64,000 nt of DNA, from positions 22,737 to 86,736 of the forward strand of contig PHCU01000003.1 of assembly GCA_002842345.1 (NCBI GenBank), written 5' to 3'. Made by a program: the position numbers and the translations under genes. Below, one piece after another: positions 50,762 to 59,730 of the stretch (the stretch's first letter is position 1; the number at the start of each line of letters is the position of its first letter). The notes beneath the pieces are model-generated. The model did no database searches, had not been told where the DNA came from, and saw nothing but the letters and a program-made list of their open reading frames with translations. Origin of the DNA: Betaproteobacteria bacterium HGW-Betaproteobacteria-12 (GTDB lineage: Bacteria > Pseudomonadota > Gammaproteobacteria > Burkholderiales > Rhodocyclaceae).

Positions 50762-51652
50762 TTAGAAAACCGCCACGCCCATCAACTGCAGCGCCCGGTT
50801 CAGGTGCTGGTTGGCCTTCTCCATGTCCTTGATCGCCGCCGGATAGTCGTTGCTGGCGGCTTTCGCCGCGGCCTCTTCCTTCATTTCGCCGGCGGCCTTG
50901 ACGAAGCCGTCGACCAGTCCCTTGGCCTCGCCCTGGGCGCGGCCTTCGCGGCTGAGCATGCCGACCAGGATCTCGTTCGAGTGATAGCGCTTCTGCTCGT
51001 AGTCGAATTCTTCGCGCGGCGAGGCGAAATGCAGGCTATGCACGACCTCCTGACCGGCGCGCAGGCGGGAGATTTCGGCGACGGCCAGGTTGTAGGCGGC
51101 GGTCATCTGCTTGAGTGCATCGTCGAACTTCTGCTTGTCGAACAGCTTGTGGCCTTCGGCGACCATGATGTCGAGCTGGATGATCAGGCGCCGGGCCGAG
51201 TCCGATGTCCGCGGTACGGCGGCCATTTCCTCCAGGGTGCGGCGATAGCTGTCGAGCTGCTTGACCTGTTCCTCGAAGTCCTTCTTGCGCGTCAGGAGGC
51301 CGGCGATGCGGTCGCTGGCCAGCGCGCCGCTGGCCTTGGACAGGCTGCGCAGCGCCTCGTCGAGCATCTCGATCGCCTCGTCCGGCTGCTCGTTCTGCAT
51401 CGCCGTCTTGGCCTGGTCGAGCAGGGTCCGGCTGATGTTGACCCAGCCCTGGGCCTCGGGATTCTTGCCCTCCAAGGCCTTTTTCATGGCCGGAGTGGCG
51501 ATCAGCGTCTCGATCAGTCGCGATTTCTGCTCGGCCAGCTGCAGCTTGCGGCTCTGGTCGACGGGCGCTGCGGCGCTGGGCGGCGTGTCGGCCCAGGCGG
51601 TCAGCGTGGTCAGCAGCAAAGCCAGGACGAAATGGCATCCCTTGTTGTGCAT
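50762..51652 (-). CDS. Helical periplasmic protein, paralogue of the one at 27900
   Basis: 296 residues from the ATG at 51650-51652 (GGAA upstream); a longer frame start lacks a signal. The signal peptide ends near AWAD. Predominantly helical, charged, and free of cysteine in the mature part. It shares with the protein at 27900 the core block AYNLAVAEIS..LR-x-G..LHFASPREEFDYE and overall length. It is convergent with the propeller genes. The repeated link with cytochromes and propellers suggests a common, unassigned function. Confidence 0.75.
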   Translation of the reverse strand: MHNKGCHFVLALLLTTLTAWADTPPSAAAPVDQSRKLQLAEQKSRLIETLIATPAMKKALEGKNPEAQGWVNISRTLLDQAKTAMQNEQPDEAIEMLDEALRSLSKASGALASDRIAGLLTRKKDFEEQVKQLDSYRRTLEEMAAVPRTSDSARRLIIQLDIMVAEGHKLFDKQKFDDALKQMTAAYNLAVAEISRLRAGQEVVHSLHFASPREEFDYEQKRYHSNEILVGMLSREGRAQGEAKGLVDGFVKAAGEMKEEAAAKAASNDYPAAIKDMEKANQHLNRALQLMGVAVF

Positions 51653-51768
51653 GATTTCCTGCAATCGGTTGTTCTGCCTGAATGAAATGGCCGTGTCAGC
51701 GGAGCTCGGCCGGATGACCGGCACTCCCTCGCGCGGCGAATCGGTACATGCGTTGCGAATGAAATCAA

Positions 51769-51784
51769 AGCATGAATCAGGCCG
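51769..51784 (-). promoter_or_regulatory. Possible sigma-54-type element upstream of helical protein
   Basis: Minus-strand CGGCCTGATTCATGCT keeps GG-N10-GC and resembles the element at 19116 (CGGCCTGA). The -12 half is ATGCT, not TTGCT, and the gene start is 117 bp away, so this is a weak call. Confidence 0.25.
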
Positions 51785-51822
51785 GATTGCCTCGGCGGCA
51801 GCCGGCCAGCCGGCTTGTCCGC

Positions 51823-52866
51823 TCAGGCGTCGGGCGGCAGGCGGGGCGAGGTCGGCGCTTCGTGCCCGGCTGCCGTGGCGCGCATGTGCTGTTCGAGCGA
51901 ATCGGCCAGTTGCCGGGCGCTTTCAACCGGTCCATGGTGGGCGGCGCGCAGCCACTGGGCGACTTGTCCGTCGATGGCGTTCAGCGTGTGGAAGCGCTGG
52001 TCGGCCTGGACCAGCGCCTCGATCTGGCGCGAAGCCCGTAGCCAGAGGGCCGAAAAGCTGACGGCGATGGCAATCAGCAGGACGAAGAAGAGCAGCATCA
52101 CCGGACGGGCAGTGTGGTCGGCATCGATCAGTTCGCTGGCCAAGGTTTCGACCAGCAGTTTGGGCGAGGCCTCGCTTTCCGGACCCGACCAGGTCAGGGC
52201 CACGCTACTGCTGCCATTCTCAGGTTTGGCAAAGCTGGCAGCGGTCCGGCGCAGGCCATCCTCGCCGTCCGAGGAAGCCGCGGTCTTGCCCTTCCACCAC
52301 AGGCTGAGGCGCGTGCCGGGATAGGTGATCTGGGTCAGTGCGGCATGGTCCATCGGCTTGAACAACACCAGATAGCCGTTCTCCTTGCCCAGCCAGATGA
52401 ACTGCCGTATCACCAGGTACAGCTGCCCGTCGGCCGGGTTCTGGGCCCAGGTGCTGACCTGGCCCTGGGCGAATTTCATCTTCGGGTCGACATGCCCGGC
52501 ATAGTCGTAGGCAGCGAGCACCTCGCCGTTGGTTTTTTCGATCCGCAGCGAGGGAAACTCGATGCTGCTGCCCTGCGAGATCAGGTACGCCAGCAGCTTG
52601 TCATTGCGCTGGCCTTTGCTGTCGAGAATCTCCTGGGCTTCGATGCGGGTTTTCAGATTGACGGCTTCACGCCCCCAACGCCGGTCGAGGTCGGCGAGGA
52701 CGACGGCATAGTGCTCGCGGGCGTTGGTCAGCTGGTTTTCGCGCGCCTTGTCGTTGGCCAGTTCCTTGAGCCAGAGGCCCTGCAGGGCCAGGCAGAGCAG
52801 CACCAGCAGGAGGATGCCGGTGAGGCGCAGGGCAAGGTGGCCATTCAGGGTGCGCGGCATGATCAT
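51823..52866 (-). CDS. Membrane sensor-like protein without output domain
   Basis: 347 residues. Two membrane helices (about 10-30 and 254-275) flank a ~220-residue periplasmic domain with PAS/Cache-like features (LRIEKTNGEVLAAYDY). After the second helix there is only a ~70-residue helical tail, with no kinase, HAMP-linked methyl-acceptor or cyclase. The start codon ATGATCATG allows two starts six bases apart. It is 5 bp downstream of the NMT1-like binding protein gene, so the two are probably one operon and may work as receptor plus binding protein. Confidence 0.7.
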   Translation of the reverse strand: MIMPRTLNGHLALRLTGILLLVLLCLALQGLWLKELANDKARENQLTNAREHYAVVLADLDRRWGREAVNLKTRIEAQEILDSKGQRNDKLLAYLISQGSSIEFPSLRIEKTNGEVLAAYDYAGHVDPKMKFAQGQVSTWAQNPADGQLYLVIRQFIWLGKENGYLVLFKPMDHAALTQITYPGTRLSLWWKGKTAASSDGEDGLRRTAASFAKPENGSSSVALTWSGPESEASPKLLVETLASELIDADHTARPVMLLFFVLLIAIAVSFSALWLRASRQIEALVQADQRFHTLNAIDGQVAQWLRAAHHGPVESARQLADSLEQHMRATAAGHEAPTSPRLPPDA

Positions 52867-52871
52867 CGGTT

Positions 52872-53888
52872 TCAGTCCCGGTGTCCGGCCCAGCGGTCGT
52901 TGATCATGCTGTCGATGCGGAAATGTTCGGCGGCGGGATTGCCAGCCTGCGAATCGATGAAGAAGATTTCCGTCTCGCTCAACTGCTTTTTCGAGAAGGC
53001 GCCATCCTTGCTGTACTGGCGGGGAAACTTCTTGAGCACGGCGACCAGCTTCTGACGATCGTCGGGGTCGGCGATGCCGAGCGTGTCGGCAAATTCCTCG
53101 GCGCTGTGCGTGGCGATCCAGGCCAAGGTGCGCTTGACGATGCGCACCATCGTCTCGGCCTTGGTGCTGTCGCTGGCGATCCGGTCGCTGCGGCCGATCA
53201 GTGCGCCGCGCAGGAATCCGGTGCCGGAGAACTGGCGCATCGTTTCCTGATAGCCCAGATGCACCAGCGGGAAGGCGATATTGTCCGCCTGCATGTGCGT
53301 GGCGTGCGGTTCGTCGCCGATCACCGCATCGACCGCCCCGGTCTTCAGCATCAGGGCTTCCGATTCCCAGCGCCGGCCGATGCCGACGACGCGGTAGCTG
53401 CCGGGCGGTACGCCGCCGCGGCGGAACAACAGTTCGAGAACCTGTTGCGAGGTGCTCTTGTTGATCGTCGAATTGCTGTGCAGGCCGATCGTCCGGCCCT
53501 TGAGGTCGGCGATGCTCTTCACTTCGCCCTTCAGGCTCTGGCGGACGAGCAGGGCGTAAAGTGGCAGATCGTTGATCGCTGCCAGGGCGACGACCCGATC
53601 GTCGCGCAGGCGCACCGACATGGCGGCCGGCAGACCGACAACGGCGAAATCGGCATTGTTGTGGAGCATGTCGTCGATGGCGCTCGGGCCGCCGGGCGAG
53701 AAGATGACGCGCACCGCGGCGCCCTCCGCCTTGTCGGCACCGATCTTGGAAATCAGCTCCATCGGGTAATAGGAGGCGGCCCCCGGTCCGGGAATGGCCA
53801 CGGTAATGGCCAGCGCCTGCGCCTGCAGGAGGCCGGAGAACAGTAGCAGTTGGGCGGCCAGCAAGGCTCCCGTCAAGGTGTGACGCAT
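52872..53888 (-). CDS. NMT1/THI5-like periplasmic substrate-binding protein
   Basis: 338 residues from the ATG at 53886-53888; the signal peptide ends near LQAQ. The sequence has the ABC-type nitrate/sulfonate/thiamine-precursor binding-protein pattern: FSPGGPSAIDDMLHNNADFAVVG, then SIADLKGRTIGLHS and AVIGDEPHAT. No permease or ATPase gene is adjacent. Instead a sensor-like membrane protein follows, so it may deliver a ligand to that receptor rather than to a transporter. The substrate is unknown. Confidence 0.8.
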   Translation of the reverse strand: MRHTLTGALLAAQLLLFSGLLQAQALAITVAIPGPGAASYYPMELISKIGADKAEGAAVRVIFSPGGPSAIDDMLHNNADFAVVGLPAAMSVRLRDDRVVALAAINDLPLYALLVRQSLKGEVKSIADLKGRTIGLHSNSTINKSTSQQVLELLFRRGGVPPGSYRVVGIGRRWESEALMLKTGAVDAVIGDEPHATHMQADNIAFPLVHLGYQETMRQFSGTGFLRGALIGRSDRIASDSTKAETMVRIVKRTLAWIATHSAEEFADTLGIADPDDRQKLVAVLKKFPRQYSKDGAFSKKQLSETEIFFIDSQAGNPAAEHFRIDSMINDRWAGHRD

Positions 53889-54002
53889 GGCAGTTTGGCT
53901 CGTCGTTCGCGTAGCGGCTATTATGCCGCAGGCCATGGCTGAGCGTGGCTTGTTGCGCAAAGTGAGCGCATCGCCGCGCGCCGCCATTGCCCATGCCATA
54001 TT

Positions 54003-54022
54003 GCCGGACGCTGCCGTCCGGC
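54003..54022. other. Perfect hairpin in divergent intergenic region
   Basis: GCCGGACG-CTGC-CGTCCGGC, an 8-bp stem with a 4-nt loop, lies 36 bp before the GNAT gene and 115 bp upstream of the binding-protein gene. No T tract. It could be a leader hairpin or operator. Confidence 0.3.
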
Positions 54023-54057
54023 AGCCCAGCGTCGCGGCGGCAGTCTATGCTGTAGCT

Positions 54058-54540
54058 ATGGTCGATTTCATCCCACCTCTTCCTCTGCCGGTCCATCTCG
54101 AGTGCGTTTCGTGGCAGTTGGTGCAGCACCATCTGCGGCATGGCGCCTTGCGCTTCGAGGCGACGGCCGGCGACTATCTGGCGAGCCTGGCGCCGAGCGA
54201 CGCGGCTTCACATTTCTGCATCGCCACGGGTGACGACGATCCGATCACGGTGGTCGGCATGCTGCATTACCGATTGGCCCGCGACGATCTCGACTTTGCC
54301 GGCATACAGGTCCGCGCCGACTACCGGCGGCGCGGCATCGGCCGCCGGATGATCACCGAAGTCGTCACGCACCCGACCTGCATCCACCTCGCCCACATTC
54401 ACTGGTCGGCAGGCGCGGCGGAGTGCACGGGGCTGATCCATCATCTGGAATGGTTGCGCGACAACGCCCGGCGCTTGTGCGGGACCTCCTTCGATTTGCT
54501 GGTGGAGCCGCCCGGGCGCTCGCTCAAGACTTTTCCCTAA
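54058..54540 (+). CDS. GNAT-type acetyltransferase-like protein
   Basis: 160 residues. The acetyl-CoA motif is VRADYRRRGIGRRMI near residue 85-100, preceded by a strand with FAGIQ, typical of GNAT motif A. The N-terminal third and the substrate side are not recognisable. It is a single gene with no operon partner; the substrate cannot be named. Confidence 0.7.
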   Translation: MVDFIPPLPLPVHLECVSWQLVQHHLRHGALRFEATAGDYLASLAPSDAASHFCIATGDDDPITVVGMLHYRLARDDLDFAGIQVRADYRRRGIGRRMITEVVTHPTCIHLAHIHWSAGAAECTGLIHHLEWLRDNARRLCGTSFDLLVEPPGRSLKTFP

Positions 54541-54607
54541 TTGCTGGACGGTGGGCGGGGGAGGGGGCTTGATCCGCGCCGGGCGGGGATTCCGCCATTC
54601 GCTCGCG

Positions 54608-54838
54608 CTAGCGGTGTCCGCGAAAACCGCGGTGGCCGCGATGCCCATGGCGCCAGTGATGGCCGTGGTGCCATGGGAAGAAGAAGGGGGCAGGAACCAC
54701 TACCGACGGTGCGTATGCCGGCCCAGGGTAGTCGTAGTATCGCGGCGGGCTGTAAGGCACGACCGCGCATCCGGCCAGAACGGAAAACAGCAGGCCAATG
54801 AAGGCAAGACGGCGTAATGAATGTTGCCAGCCAGTCAT
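54608..54838 (-). CDS. Small histidine-rich lipoprotein
   Basis: 76 residues from an ATG with AGGAGAGG just upstream. The lipobox is LAGC near residue 24. A Pro/Tyr-rich middle (PPRYYDYPG) is followed by a His/Arg/Gly tail with nine His in the last twenty or so residues. This suggests metal binding at the cell envelope. Small lipoproteins of this composition are common in beta-proteobacteria; no function is established from the sequence. Confidence 0.7.
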   Translation of the reverse strand: MTGWQHSLRRLAFIGLLFSVLAGCAVVPYSPPRYYDYPGPAYAPSVVVPAPFFFPWHHGHHWRHGHRGHRGFRGHR

Positions 54839-54952
54839 GATCCTCTCCTTGCGGTTGGAACTTGCTCGGTAGACTGGTCCCGTGCCGTCTTCTATCCGGT
54901 CTTTACGATTTGTTACGCTGGGGCTGGGAGGGGTGTTTGCGCGCCAGCCAAC

Positions 54953-54976
54953 AAAAAACCCGCACTTAGGCGGGTT
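54953..54976 (-). terminator. Intrinsic terminator of tRNA-Ala
   Basis: On the minus strand AACCCGC-CTAAGT-GCGGGTT is followed by T residues. It lies 35 bp downstream of the tRNA 3' end. Confidence 0.8.
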
Positions 54977-55011
54977 CAAAGGATGGTGCTGATTTTCTTC
55001 CTACTTGTTCC

Positions 55012-55087
55012 TGGTGGAGACAGGCGGGATCGAACCGCCGACCTTCTGATTGCGAACCAGACGCTCTCCCAACTGAGCTATGCCCCC
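55012..55087 (-). tRNA. tRNA-Ala (anticodon CGC)
   Basis: A 76-nt cloverleaf including the encoded CCA (55012-55014). The acceptor strand is GGGGGCA with TGTCTCC, including the G3-U70 pair that identifies alanine tRNAs. The D arm TAGCTCAGTTGGGAGAGCG, anticodon stem TCTGG/TCAGA with loop TTCGCAA (anticodon CGC) and T arm GGTTCGATCC are all regular. It reads GCG codons, which suits a GC-rich genome. Confidence 0.93.
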
Positions 55088-55211
55088 AAGCAGGCGAATT
55101 CTAGCGCAATCCCCCGGGCTTCTCAAAGACGGGGCGCATTTCAGCACCGGAACCTCTGGCCGGCGATGCGTTCTCAATTGCAGGATGGCAATTCGACGGG
55201 GGAAGGTAACG

Positions 55212-55547
55212 ATGGACCATTGCGAACTGAGCGGCAAACGCTGCCAACCATGCGAAGGCGGGGTGCCGGCGCTGACCGGCGCGGAGATCGGCGGCCTGCT
55301 GGCGGGGCTGTCGGGGTGGGGCGTCAGTGACGGCCGGCTGAACAAGTTGTTCGTCTTCCGCAATCACTACGAGGCGTTGGCCTTCGTCAATGCCGTGGCC
55401 TGGGTGTCGCACCGCGAGAATCATCACCCGCAGTTGACGGTCGGCTACAAGGACGTGCGTGTCGAGTACTGGACGCACGCCATCGGCGGGCTGTCGGAAA
55501 ACGACTTCATCTGTGCCGCCAAGCTGGAGAAGCTGCTGGTACTGTAG
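55212..55547 (+). CDS. phhB: Pterin-4a-carbinolamine dehydratase
   Basis: 111 residues. The catalytic histidine-rich motif [21 protein letters not shown] is present, followed by the GGLSENDF segment typical of the family (PCD/DCoH). It recycles the pterin cofactor of aromatic amino-acid hydroxylases, or acts in pterin metabolism. GGAAGG precedes the ATG by 6 bp. No phenylalanine hydroxylase gene is in the window. An N-terminal CxxC pair (KRCQPC) is present. Confidence 0.93.
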   Translation: MDHCELSGKRCQPCEGGVPALTGAEIGGLLAGLSGWGVSDGRLNKLFVFRNHYEALAFVNAVAWVSHRENHHPQLTVGYKDVRVEYWTHAIGGLSENDFICAAKLEKLLVL

Positions 55548-55553
55548 GTGGTT

Positions 55554-56549
55554 TCAGCTTTGGCCGGCACCGGCGACGGCGCGGCGCAGGCGGTCGGCGA
55601 CGGCCGCCCATTCACTGCTGTCGGGCAGCGCCTCGACGACGATCAGGTCGACGCCGGCATGGTCCATGGCGCGCAGCGCGGCATACAGGTCGTGGGCATA
55701 GCCGACCGGATCGGCCGGCAGCAGGCGCCAGTCGTGCGGCATGCCGGCTTGCGGTGGCTGGTTGGTGCTGAGCACGCCGCAACGCCCGCCGCGATGGCGC
55801 TGGGCATTGAGGAAGTCGAGCAGGCGCTCGCCGGTGACCAGGCGCATCGGCGTCTGCGGCGCGTAATGCGCGGCCAGAGAACCGGAGACGCGCGGCGCGC
55901 CGTGCGCCGTCTCGATCGCCGGCTGGTGGCCAAGCACGGCTTCCAGATGCAACGGCGAGATGTGGCCGGGGCGCAGCACGACCGGTTCGCTGCGCGAGCA
56001 GTCGATGATGGTCGACTCGATGCCGACCGAGCAGGGGCCGCCGTCGAGGATCAGCGGGACGCTGTTGCCGAGTTCCTCGGCGACGTGGGCGGCGGTGGTC
56101 GGGCTGATGCGGCCGAAGCGGTTGGCCGACGGGGCGGCGATGCCGGCGTGTTCACCAGCGACCGCGGCGAAGCGGCGCAGCAGTTCGAGCGCCACCGGGT
56201 GGCCGGGCACGCGCAGGCCGACCGTGTCCTGGCCGCCGGTGACGGCATCCGGCACCCAGGCTTGTTTCTTCAGGATCAGCGTCAGAGGGCCGGGCCAGAA
56301 GGTTTCCATCAGTTCCCAGGCGACGTCCGGCACCTGTTCGGCCCAGTGCGCTACGGCATCGTGGCCGGCCAGATGGACGATCAGCGGATGGTCGGCCGGG
56401 CGCCCCTTGGCGGCGAAAATCTTGGCCACCGCCGCCGGATTGGCGGCATCGGCGCCGAGGCCGTAGACGGTCTCGGTCGGCAGGGCGACCAGTTCGCCGG
56501 CGCGCAGCAGCTCGACGGCGCGCTGGTAATCGGCGTCGGACGGCGTCAT
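55554..56549 (-). CDS. Threonylcarbamoyl-AMP synthase (Sua5/TsaC type)
   Basis: 331 residues, the longer Sua5 form. The YrdC domain holds the ATP/substrate motifs LPTETVYGLGADA and KGRPADHPLIVH, and the later SANRFGRISPT. The C-terminal ~130 residues form the Sua5 domain (GSLAAHYAPQTPMRLV). It makes threonylcarbamoyl-AMP for the t6A modification of ANN-decoding tRNAs. Its start overlaps the stop of purK by one base (TAATG), so it is last in a folD-purE-purK operon. Confidence 0.93.
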   Translation of the reverse strand: MTPSDADYQRAVELLRAGELVALPTETVYGLGADAANPAAVAKIFAAKGRPADHPLIVHLAGHDAVAHWAEQVPDVAWELMETFWPGPLTLILKKQAWVPDAVTGGQDTVGLRVPGHPVALELLRRFAAVAGEHAGIAAPSANRFGRISPTTAAHVAEELGNSVPLILDGGPCSVGIESTIIDCSRSEPVVLRPGHISPLHLEAVLGHQPAIETAHGAPRVSGSLAAHYAPQTPMRLVTGERLLDFLNAQRHRGGRCGVLSTNQPPQAGMPHDWRLLPADPVGYAHDLYAALRAMDHAGVDLIVVEALPDSSEWAAVADRLRRAVAGAGQS

Positions 56550-57697
56550 TAGGCCGTGATGCCGATCGCCGCGCGGGCGGCCAGCGCGGCTTTCTGCACG
56601 GCTTCGGCATTGTCGCCGATGACCGTGAAGTGGCCCATCTTGCGGCCCGGGCGGGCGTGGTGCTTGCCGTACAGATGCAGCTTCAGGTTCGGGATGGCGT
56701 AGAGCGCCGCCCAGTCCGGCTCGCGGTAGGTGTCGCCGTCGTACCACAGGTCGCCCAACAGGTTGACCATCACCGAGGCCGAGTGCGCGCGCGGTTCGCC
56801 CAGCGGCAGGCCGCACAGGGCGCGCACTTGCTGCTCGAACTGGTTGGTGATGCAGGCATCGATGGTGTAGTGGCCGCTGTTGTGCGGCCGTGGCGCCATT
56901 TCGTTGACGATCAGTTGGCCGCGGCTGACGAAGAACTCGACGCCCATGGTGCCGATGTAGCCGAGCTGCTCGGCAATGCGGGCGGCGACGTCTTCGGCGT
57001 CGCTGGTGACGCAGGAGGTGGCCCGGGCCGGGACGATGGAGACGTCGAGGATGCCCCGGGTGTGCTGGTTCTCGCCGGTCGGGAAGCAGGCGACGCGGCC
57101 GTGTTCGTCGCGGGCCAGGACGACGGAAACTTCGTAATCCAGCGTCAGGCGCTGTTCGAGCACGCAATGCTCGCCCTTGAAATGGCCGAAGGCGAGTAGC
57201 GCTTCCTCGACGGTGTGGACAGTAGCCTGGCCCTTGCCGTCATAGCCGAAGCGGGCGACCTTGAGAATCGCCGGGAATAGCTCGGCCGGCGCGTTCTTCA
57301 AATCGTCTTCGGTGTCGACCGCGATGAATGGGCCGTGCGGGAAGCCGTGGTCGCGCAGGAAGGACTTCTCGGCGATGCGATTCTGGCAGACGGCAACGGC
57401 GGCGGCCGACGGACGCACCGGGACGAACTTGGCCAGATAGTCGAGGGTGCCGGCTGGTACGTTCTCGAATTCGGTGGTGATCGCTGCGCAGCCGGCAGCG
57501 AATTCGTCGAGCGCCGCGTAGTCGTCGTAGGCGACGCAGAAATGGCGTTCGGCGATCTGGCCGGCCGGGCTGTTCTGGTCCGGATCGAGCACCCAGACCT
57601 GGTAGCCCATCTCGTGTGCGGCGGTGACGAAAAAGCGGCCCAACTGGCCGCCGCCGAGCATGCCCAGGGTGGCGGGCGGCAGGATCATGGCCTTCAT
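56549..57697 (-). CDS. purK: 5-(carboxyamino)imidazole ribonucleotide synthase
   Basis: 382 residues, ATP-grasp enzyme carboxylating AIR to N5-CAIR in purine synthesis. The N-terminal nucleotide-binding loop is [10 protein letters not shown]; the ATP-grasp part has [13 protein letters not shown] and the late [14 protein letters not shown]. It overlaps purE by 4 bp upstream and the tsaC-like gene by 1 bp downstream. Confidence 0.96.
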   Translation of the reverse strand: MKAMILPPATLGMLGGGQLGRFFVTAAHEMGYQVWVLDPDQNSPAGQIAERHFCVAYDDYAALDEFAAGCAAITTEFENVPAGTLDYLAKFVPVRPSAAAVAVCQNRIAEKSFLRDHGFPHGPFIAVDTEDDLKNAPAELFPAILKVARFGYDGKGQATVHTVEEALLAFGHFKGEHCVLEQRLTLDYEVSVVLARDEHGRVACFPTGENQHTRGILDVSIVPARATSCVTSDAEDVAARIAEQLGYIGTMGVEFFVSRGQLIVNEMAPRPHNSGHYTIDACITNQFEQQVRALCGLPLGEPRAHSASVMVNLLGDLWYDGDTYREPDWAALYAIPNLKLHLYGKHHARPGRKMGHFTVIGDNAEAVQKAALAARAAIGITA

Positions 57698-58191
57698 ACT
57701 TCCGGCAGCTTCATGCCCAGTACCTTGTCGGTCTGGGATTGGCGGAAAGCCTGCAGCCGGGCGTTCAGCGCCGGGTCTTCGTTGGCCAGCATGGCGACTG
57801 CGAACAGCGCGGCATTGGCGGCACCGGCTTCGCCAATGGCGAAGGTGGCGACCGGGATGCCCTTCGGCATCTGCACGATGGAATGCAGCGAATCGACACC
57901 GGACAGGGCGCGCGACTGGACCGGCACGCCGAGCACCGGCACCGTGGTCTTGGCCGCCAGCATGCCGGGCAGATGGGCGGCGCCGCCGGCGCCGGCGATG
58001 ATCGCCTTGAGGCCGCGTGGACCGGCGGTCTCGGCGTATTGAAAGAGCAGGTCCGGCGTGCGGTGGGCGGAAACGACGCGGGTCTCGAAGGCGATGCCGA
58101 AGTCCTTGAGGATCACGGCAGCGGCCTGCATCGTCGGCCAGTCGGAATCGGAGCCCATGACGACGCCGACGGAAATCTTCTTATCACTCAT
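57694..58191 (-). CDS. purE: N5-carboxyaminoimidazole ribonucleotide mutase
   Basis: 165 residues, class I PurE converting N5-CAIR to CAIR. Motifs are [18 protein letters not shown] and the [11 protein letters not shown] loop. It is placed between folD and purK with 4-bp overlaps on both sides, so translation is probably coupled. Confidence 0.97.
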   Translation of the reverse strand: MSDKKISVGVVMGSDSDWPTMQAAAVILKDFGIAFETRVVSAHRTPDLLFQYAETAGPRGLKAIIAGAGGAAHLPGMLAAKTTVPVLGVPVQSRALSGVDSLHSIVQMPKGIPVATFAIGEAGAANAALFAVAMLANEDPALNARLQAFRQSQTDKVLGMKLPEV

Positions 58192-59048
58192 TTGCGCAGC
58201 CCTGCCTTGCGTTCGGCGGCCTCGATGGTGTTGGCCAGCAGCATGGTGATGGTCATCGGCCCGACGCCGCCGGGCACCGGCGTGATCTGGCCGGCGACTT
58301 CGGAACAGCCGGCGAAATCGACGTCGCCACAGAGCTTGCCATCGGGCAGGCGGTTGATGCCGACGTCGATGACCACGGCGCCCGGCTTGACCATGTCGGC
58401 GGTGACGAACTTCGGCTTGCCGACGGCGGCGACCAGGATGTCGGCGCGGCGGGTGTGGCCGGCCAGATCCTTGGTCCGCGAGTTGCAGACGGTGACGGTG
58501 GCGCCGGCGTTGATCAGCAGCAGCGCCATAGGTTTACCCACGATGTTGGAGCGGCCGATGACCACGGCTTCCTTGCCGGTCAAATCGACGTCACCCTTTT
58601 CGAACATCTTCATGACGCCGTAGGGCGTGCACGGGATGAAGCGCGGATTGCCCTGGGCCAGCGCGCCGACGTTCTCGGCATGGAAACCGTCGACGTCCTT
58701 GTCGGTGGCGATGGCTTCGAGCACCTTCTCTTCGTTGAAATGCTTGGGCAGCGGTAGTTGCACCAGGATGCCGTGGATCCTGGGATCGGCATTCAGCTCG
58801 GCGATCTTGGCCAGCACCGTTTCCTGATCGACCGTCTTGTCGTAGGTGATCTTCTCGGAATGCATGCCGATGGCCAGGCAGCCATTGACCTTGTTCTTCA
58901 CGTACACCTGGGAAGCCGGGTCTTCGCCGACCAGAATGACCACCAGGCCGGGCTGGTGCCCCTTGGCGGTGAGTGCTTCCACGCGGGCTTTGAAGCTCTG
59001 GCGCAATTCTTCTGCCAGGGCCTTGCCGTCGATAATTTGTGCCGTCAT
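58188..59048 (-). CDS. folD: Methylenetetrahydrofolate dehydrogenase/cyclohydrolase
   Basis: 286 residues. Signatures include the catalytic YVKNK lysine, [15 protein letters not shown], the dinucleotide loop [11 protein letters not shown] and the terminal [10 protein letters not shown]. It makes 10-formyl-THF, used in purine synthesis, which fits its place ahead of purEK. The ATG at 59046-59048 was chosen over a frame extension that lacks family similarity. It lies after an intrinsic terminator that isolates it from iorAB. Confidence 0.97.
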   Translation of the reverse strand: MTAQIIDGKALAEELRQSFKARVEALTAKGHQPGLVVILVGEDPASQVYVKNKVNGCLAIGMHSEKITYDKTVDQETVLAKIAELNADPRIHGILVQLPLPKHFNEEKVLEAIATDKDVDGFHAENVGALAQGNPRFIPCTPYGVMKMFEKGDVDLTGKEAVVIGRSNIVGKPMALLLINAGATVTVCNSRTKDLAGHTRRADILVAAVGKPKFVTADMVKPGAVVIDVGINRLPDGKLCGDVDFAGCSEVAGQITPVPGGVGPMTITMLLANTIEAAERKAGLRK

Positions 59049-59061
59049 CGTCGCATCCAAC

Positions 59062-59098
59062 AAAAAAGAAAAGGGGAAAGGCGGCTGCCTTTCCCTTT
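59062..59098 (-). terminator. Intrinsic terminator between iorB and folD
   Basis: On the minus strand GGGAAAGGC-AGCC-GCCTTTCCC is a 9-bp stem followed by a T-rich tail (CTTTTCTTTTTTG). It ends iorAB transcription 14 bp before the folD start codon. Confidence 0.8.
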
Positions 59099-59121
59099 GA
59101 ATTGGCGACTATTTTACCAGA

Positions 59122-59730
59122 TTACGCGGCAGCGGCTTGGGCCGTACCGACCGCAGCGCGGCCGGCTTCGAAGGCGCGGCGGTTGAGTTCGACCAGCTTC
59201 TCGCCCTTTTTCTGGAAGCGCTTGAGTACGCAGTCGAGCAGCGTCTCCGCTGGGAACGGCAGGTGATCGGCGATGGCGCCGAGCATCACGGTGTTGCCGA
59301 GACGGATGTCGCCGAGTTCCTGGGCGATCGAGGTGGCGTCGAAGGCGACCACCTGGTTGCCGCTCTTGCGGATCTCGGCCAGCGGGTCTTCCGGGTAGTC
59401 GAACAGGCCCAGTTCGACCACCGGCGGCACCAGCTTGGCGGTGTTCATCAGCGTGATCGCGCCGGGTTTCAACATGTGTTGCCAGCGCATCGCCTCGGCC
59501 GATTCGAAGCCGAGCAGCACGTCGGCGGTGCCCGGGGTGATCTGCGGCGACAGCACCTTCGGCCCGAAGCGCAGGTGCGAGGAGACGACGCCGCCGCGCT
59601 GGGCCATGCCGGCGACTTCCGTCTTCTTGGCATCGTGGCCCATGGCGATGGCGGCCTCGGCGAGGATTTCGGTGGCGGTCATGACGCCCTGGCCGCCGAT
59701 GCCGACGACGAGAATGTTGGTGGTGCTCAT
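59122..59730 (-). CDS. iorB: Indolepyruvate ferredoxin oxidoreductase, beta subunit
   Basis: 202 residues; the gamma-type pyruvate:ferredoxin oxidoreductase domain with VVGIGGQGVMTATEILAEAA, KKTEVAGMAQRGG and a late LGAIADHLPF. It partners IorA in oxidising arylpyruvates to aryl-CoA with ferredoxin reduction. ATG at 59728-59730 overlaps the iorA stop by 4 bp. Confidence 0.94.
   Translation of the reverse strand: MSTTNILVVGIGGQGVMTATEILAEAAIAMGHDAKKTEVAGMAQRGGVVSSHLRFGPKVLSPQITPGTADVLLGFESAEAMRWQHMLKPGAITLMNTAKLVPPVVELGLFDYPEDPLAEIRKSGNQVVAFDATSIAQELGDIRLGNTVMLGAIADHLPFPAETLLDCVLKRFQKKGEKLVELNRRAFEAGRAAVGTAQAAAA

Noticed and set aside
53896-53911. Sigma-54-like TGGCTCGTCGTTCGCG upstream of the GNAT gene
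   Set aside because: Spacing of GG and GC fits, but the -12 half (TCGC) is off consensus and the gene start is ~150 bp away.
55001-55363. 120-codon minus-strand frame covering the tRNA
   Set aside because: It reads through tRNA-Ala and gives the familiar spurious tRNA translation; the tRNA cloverleaf explains the sequence.
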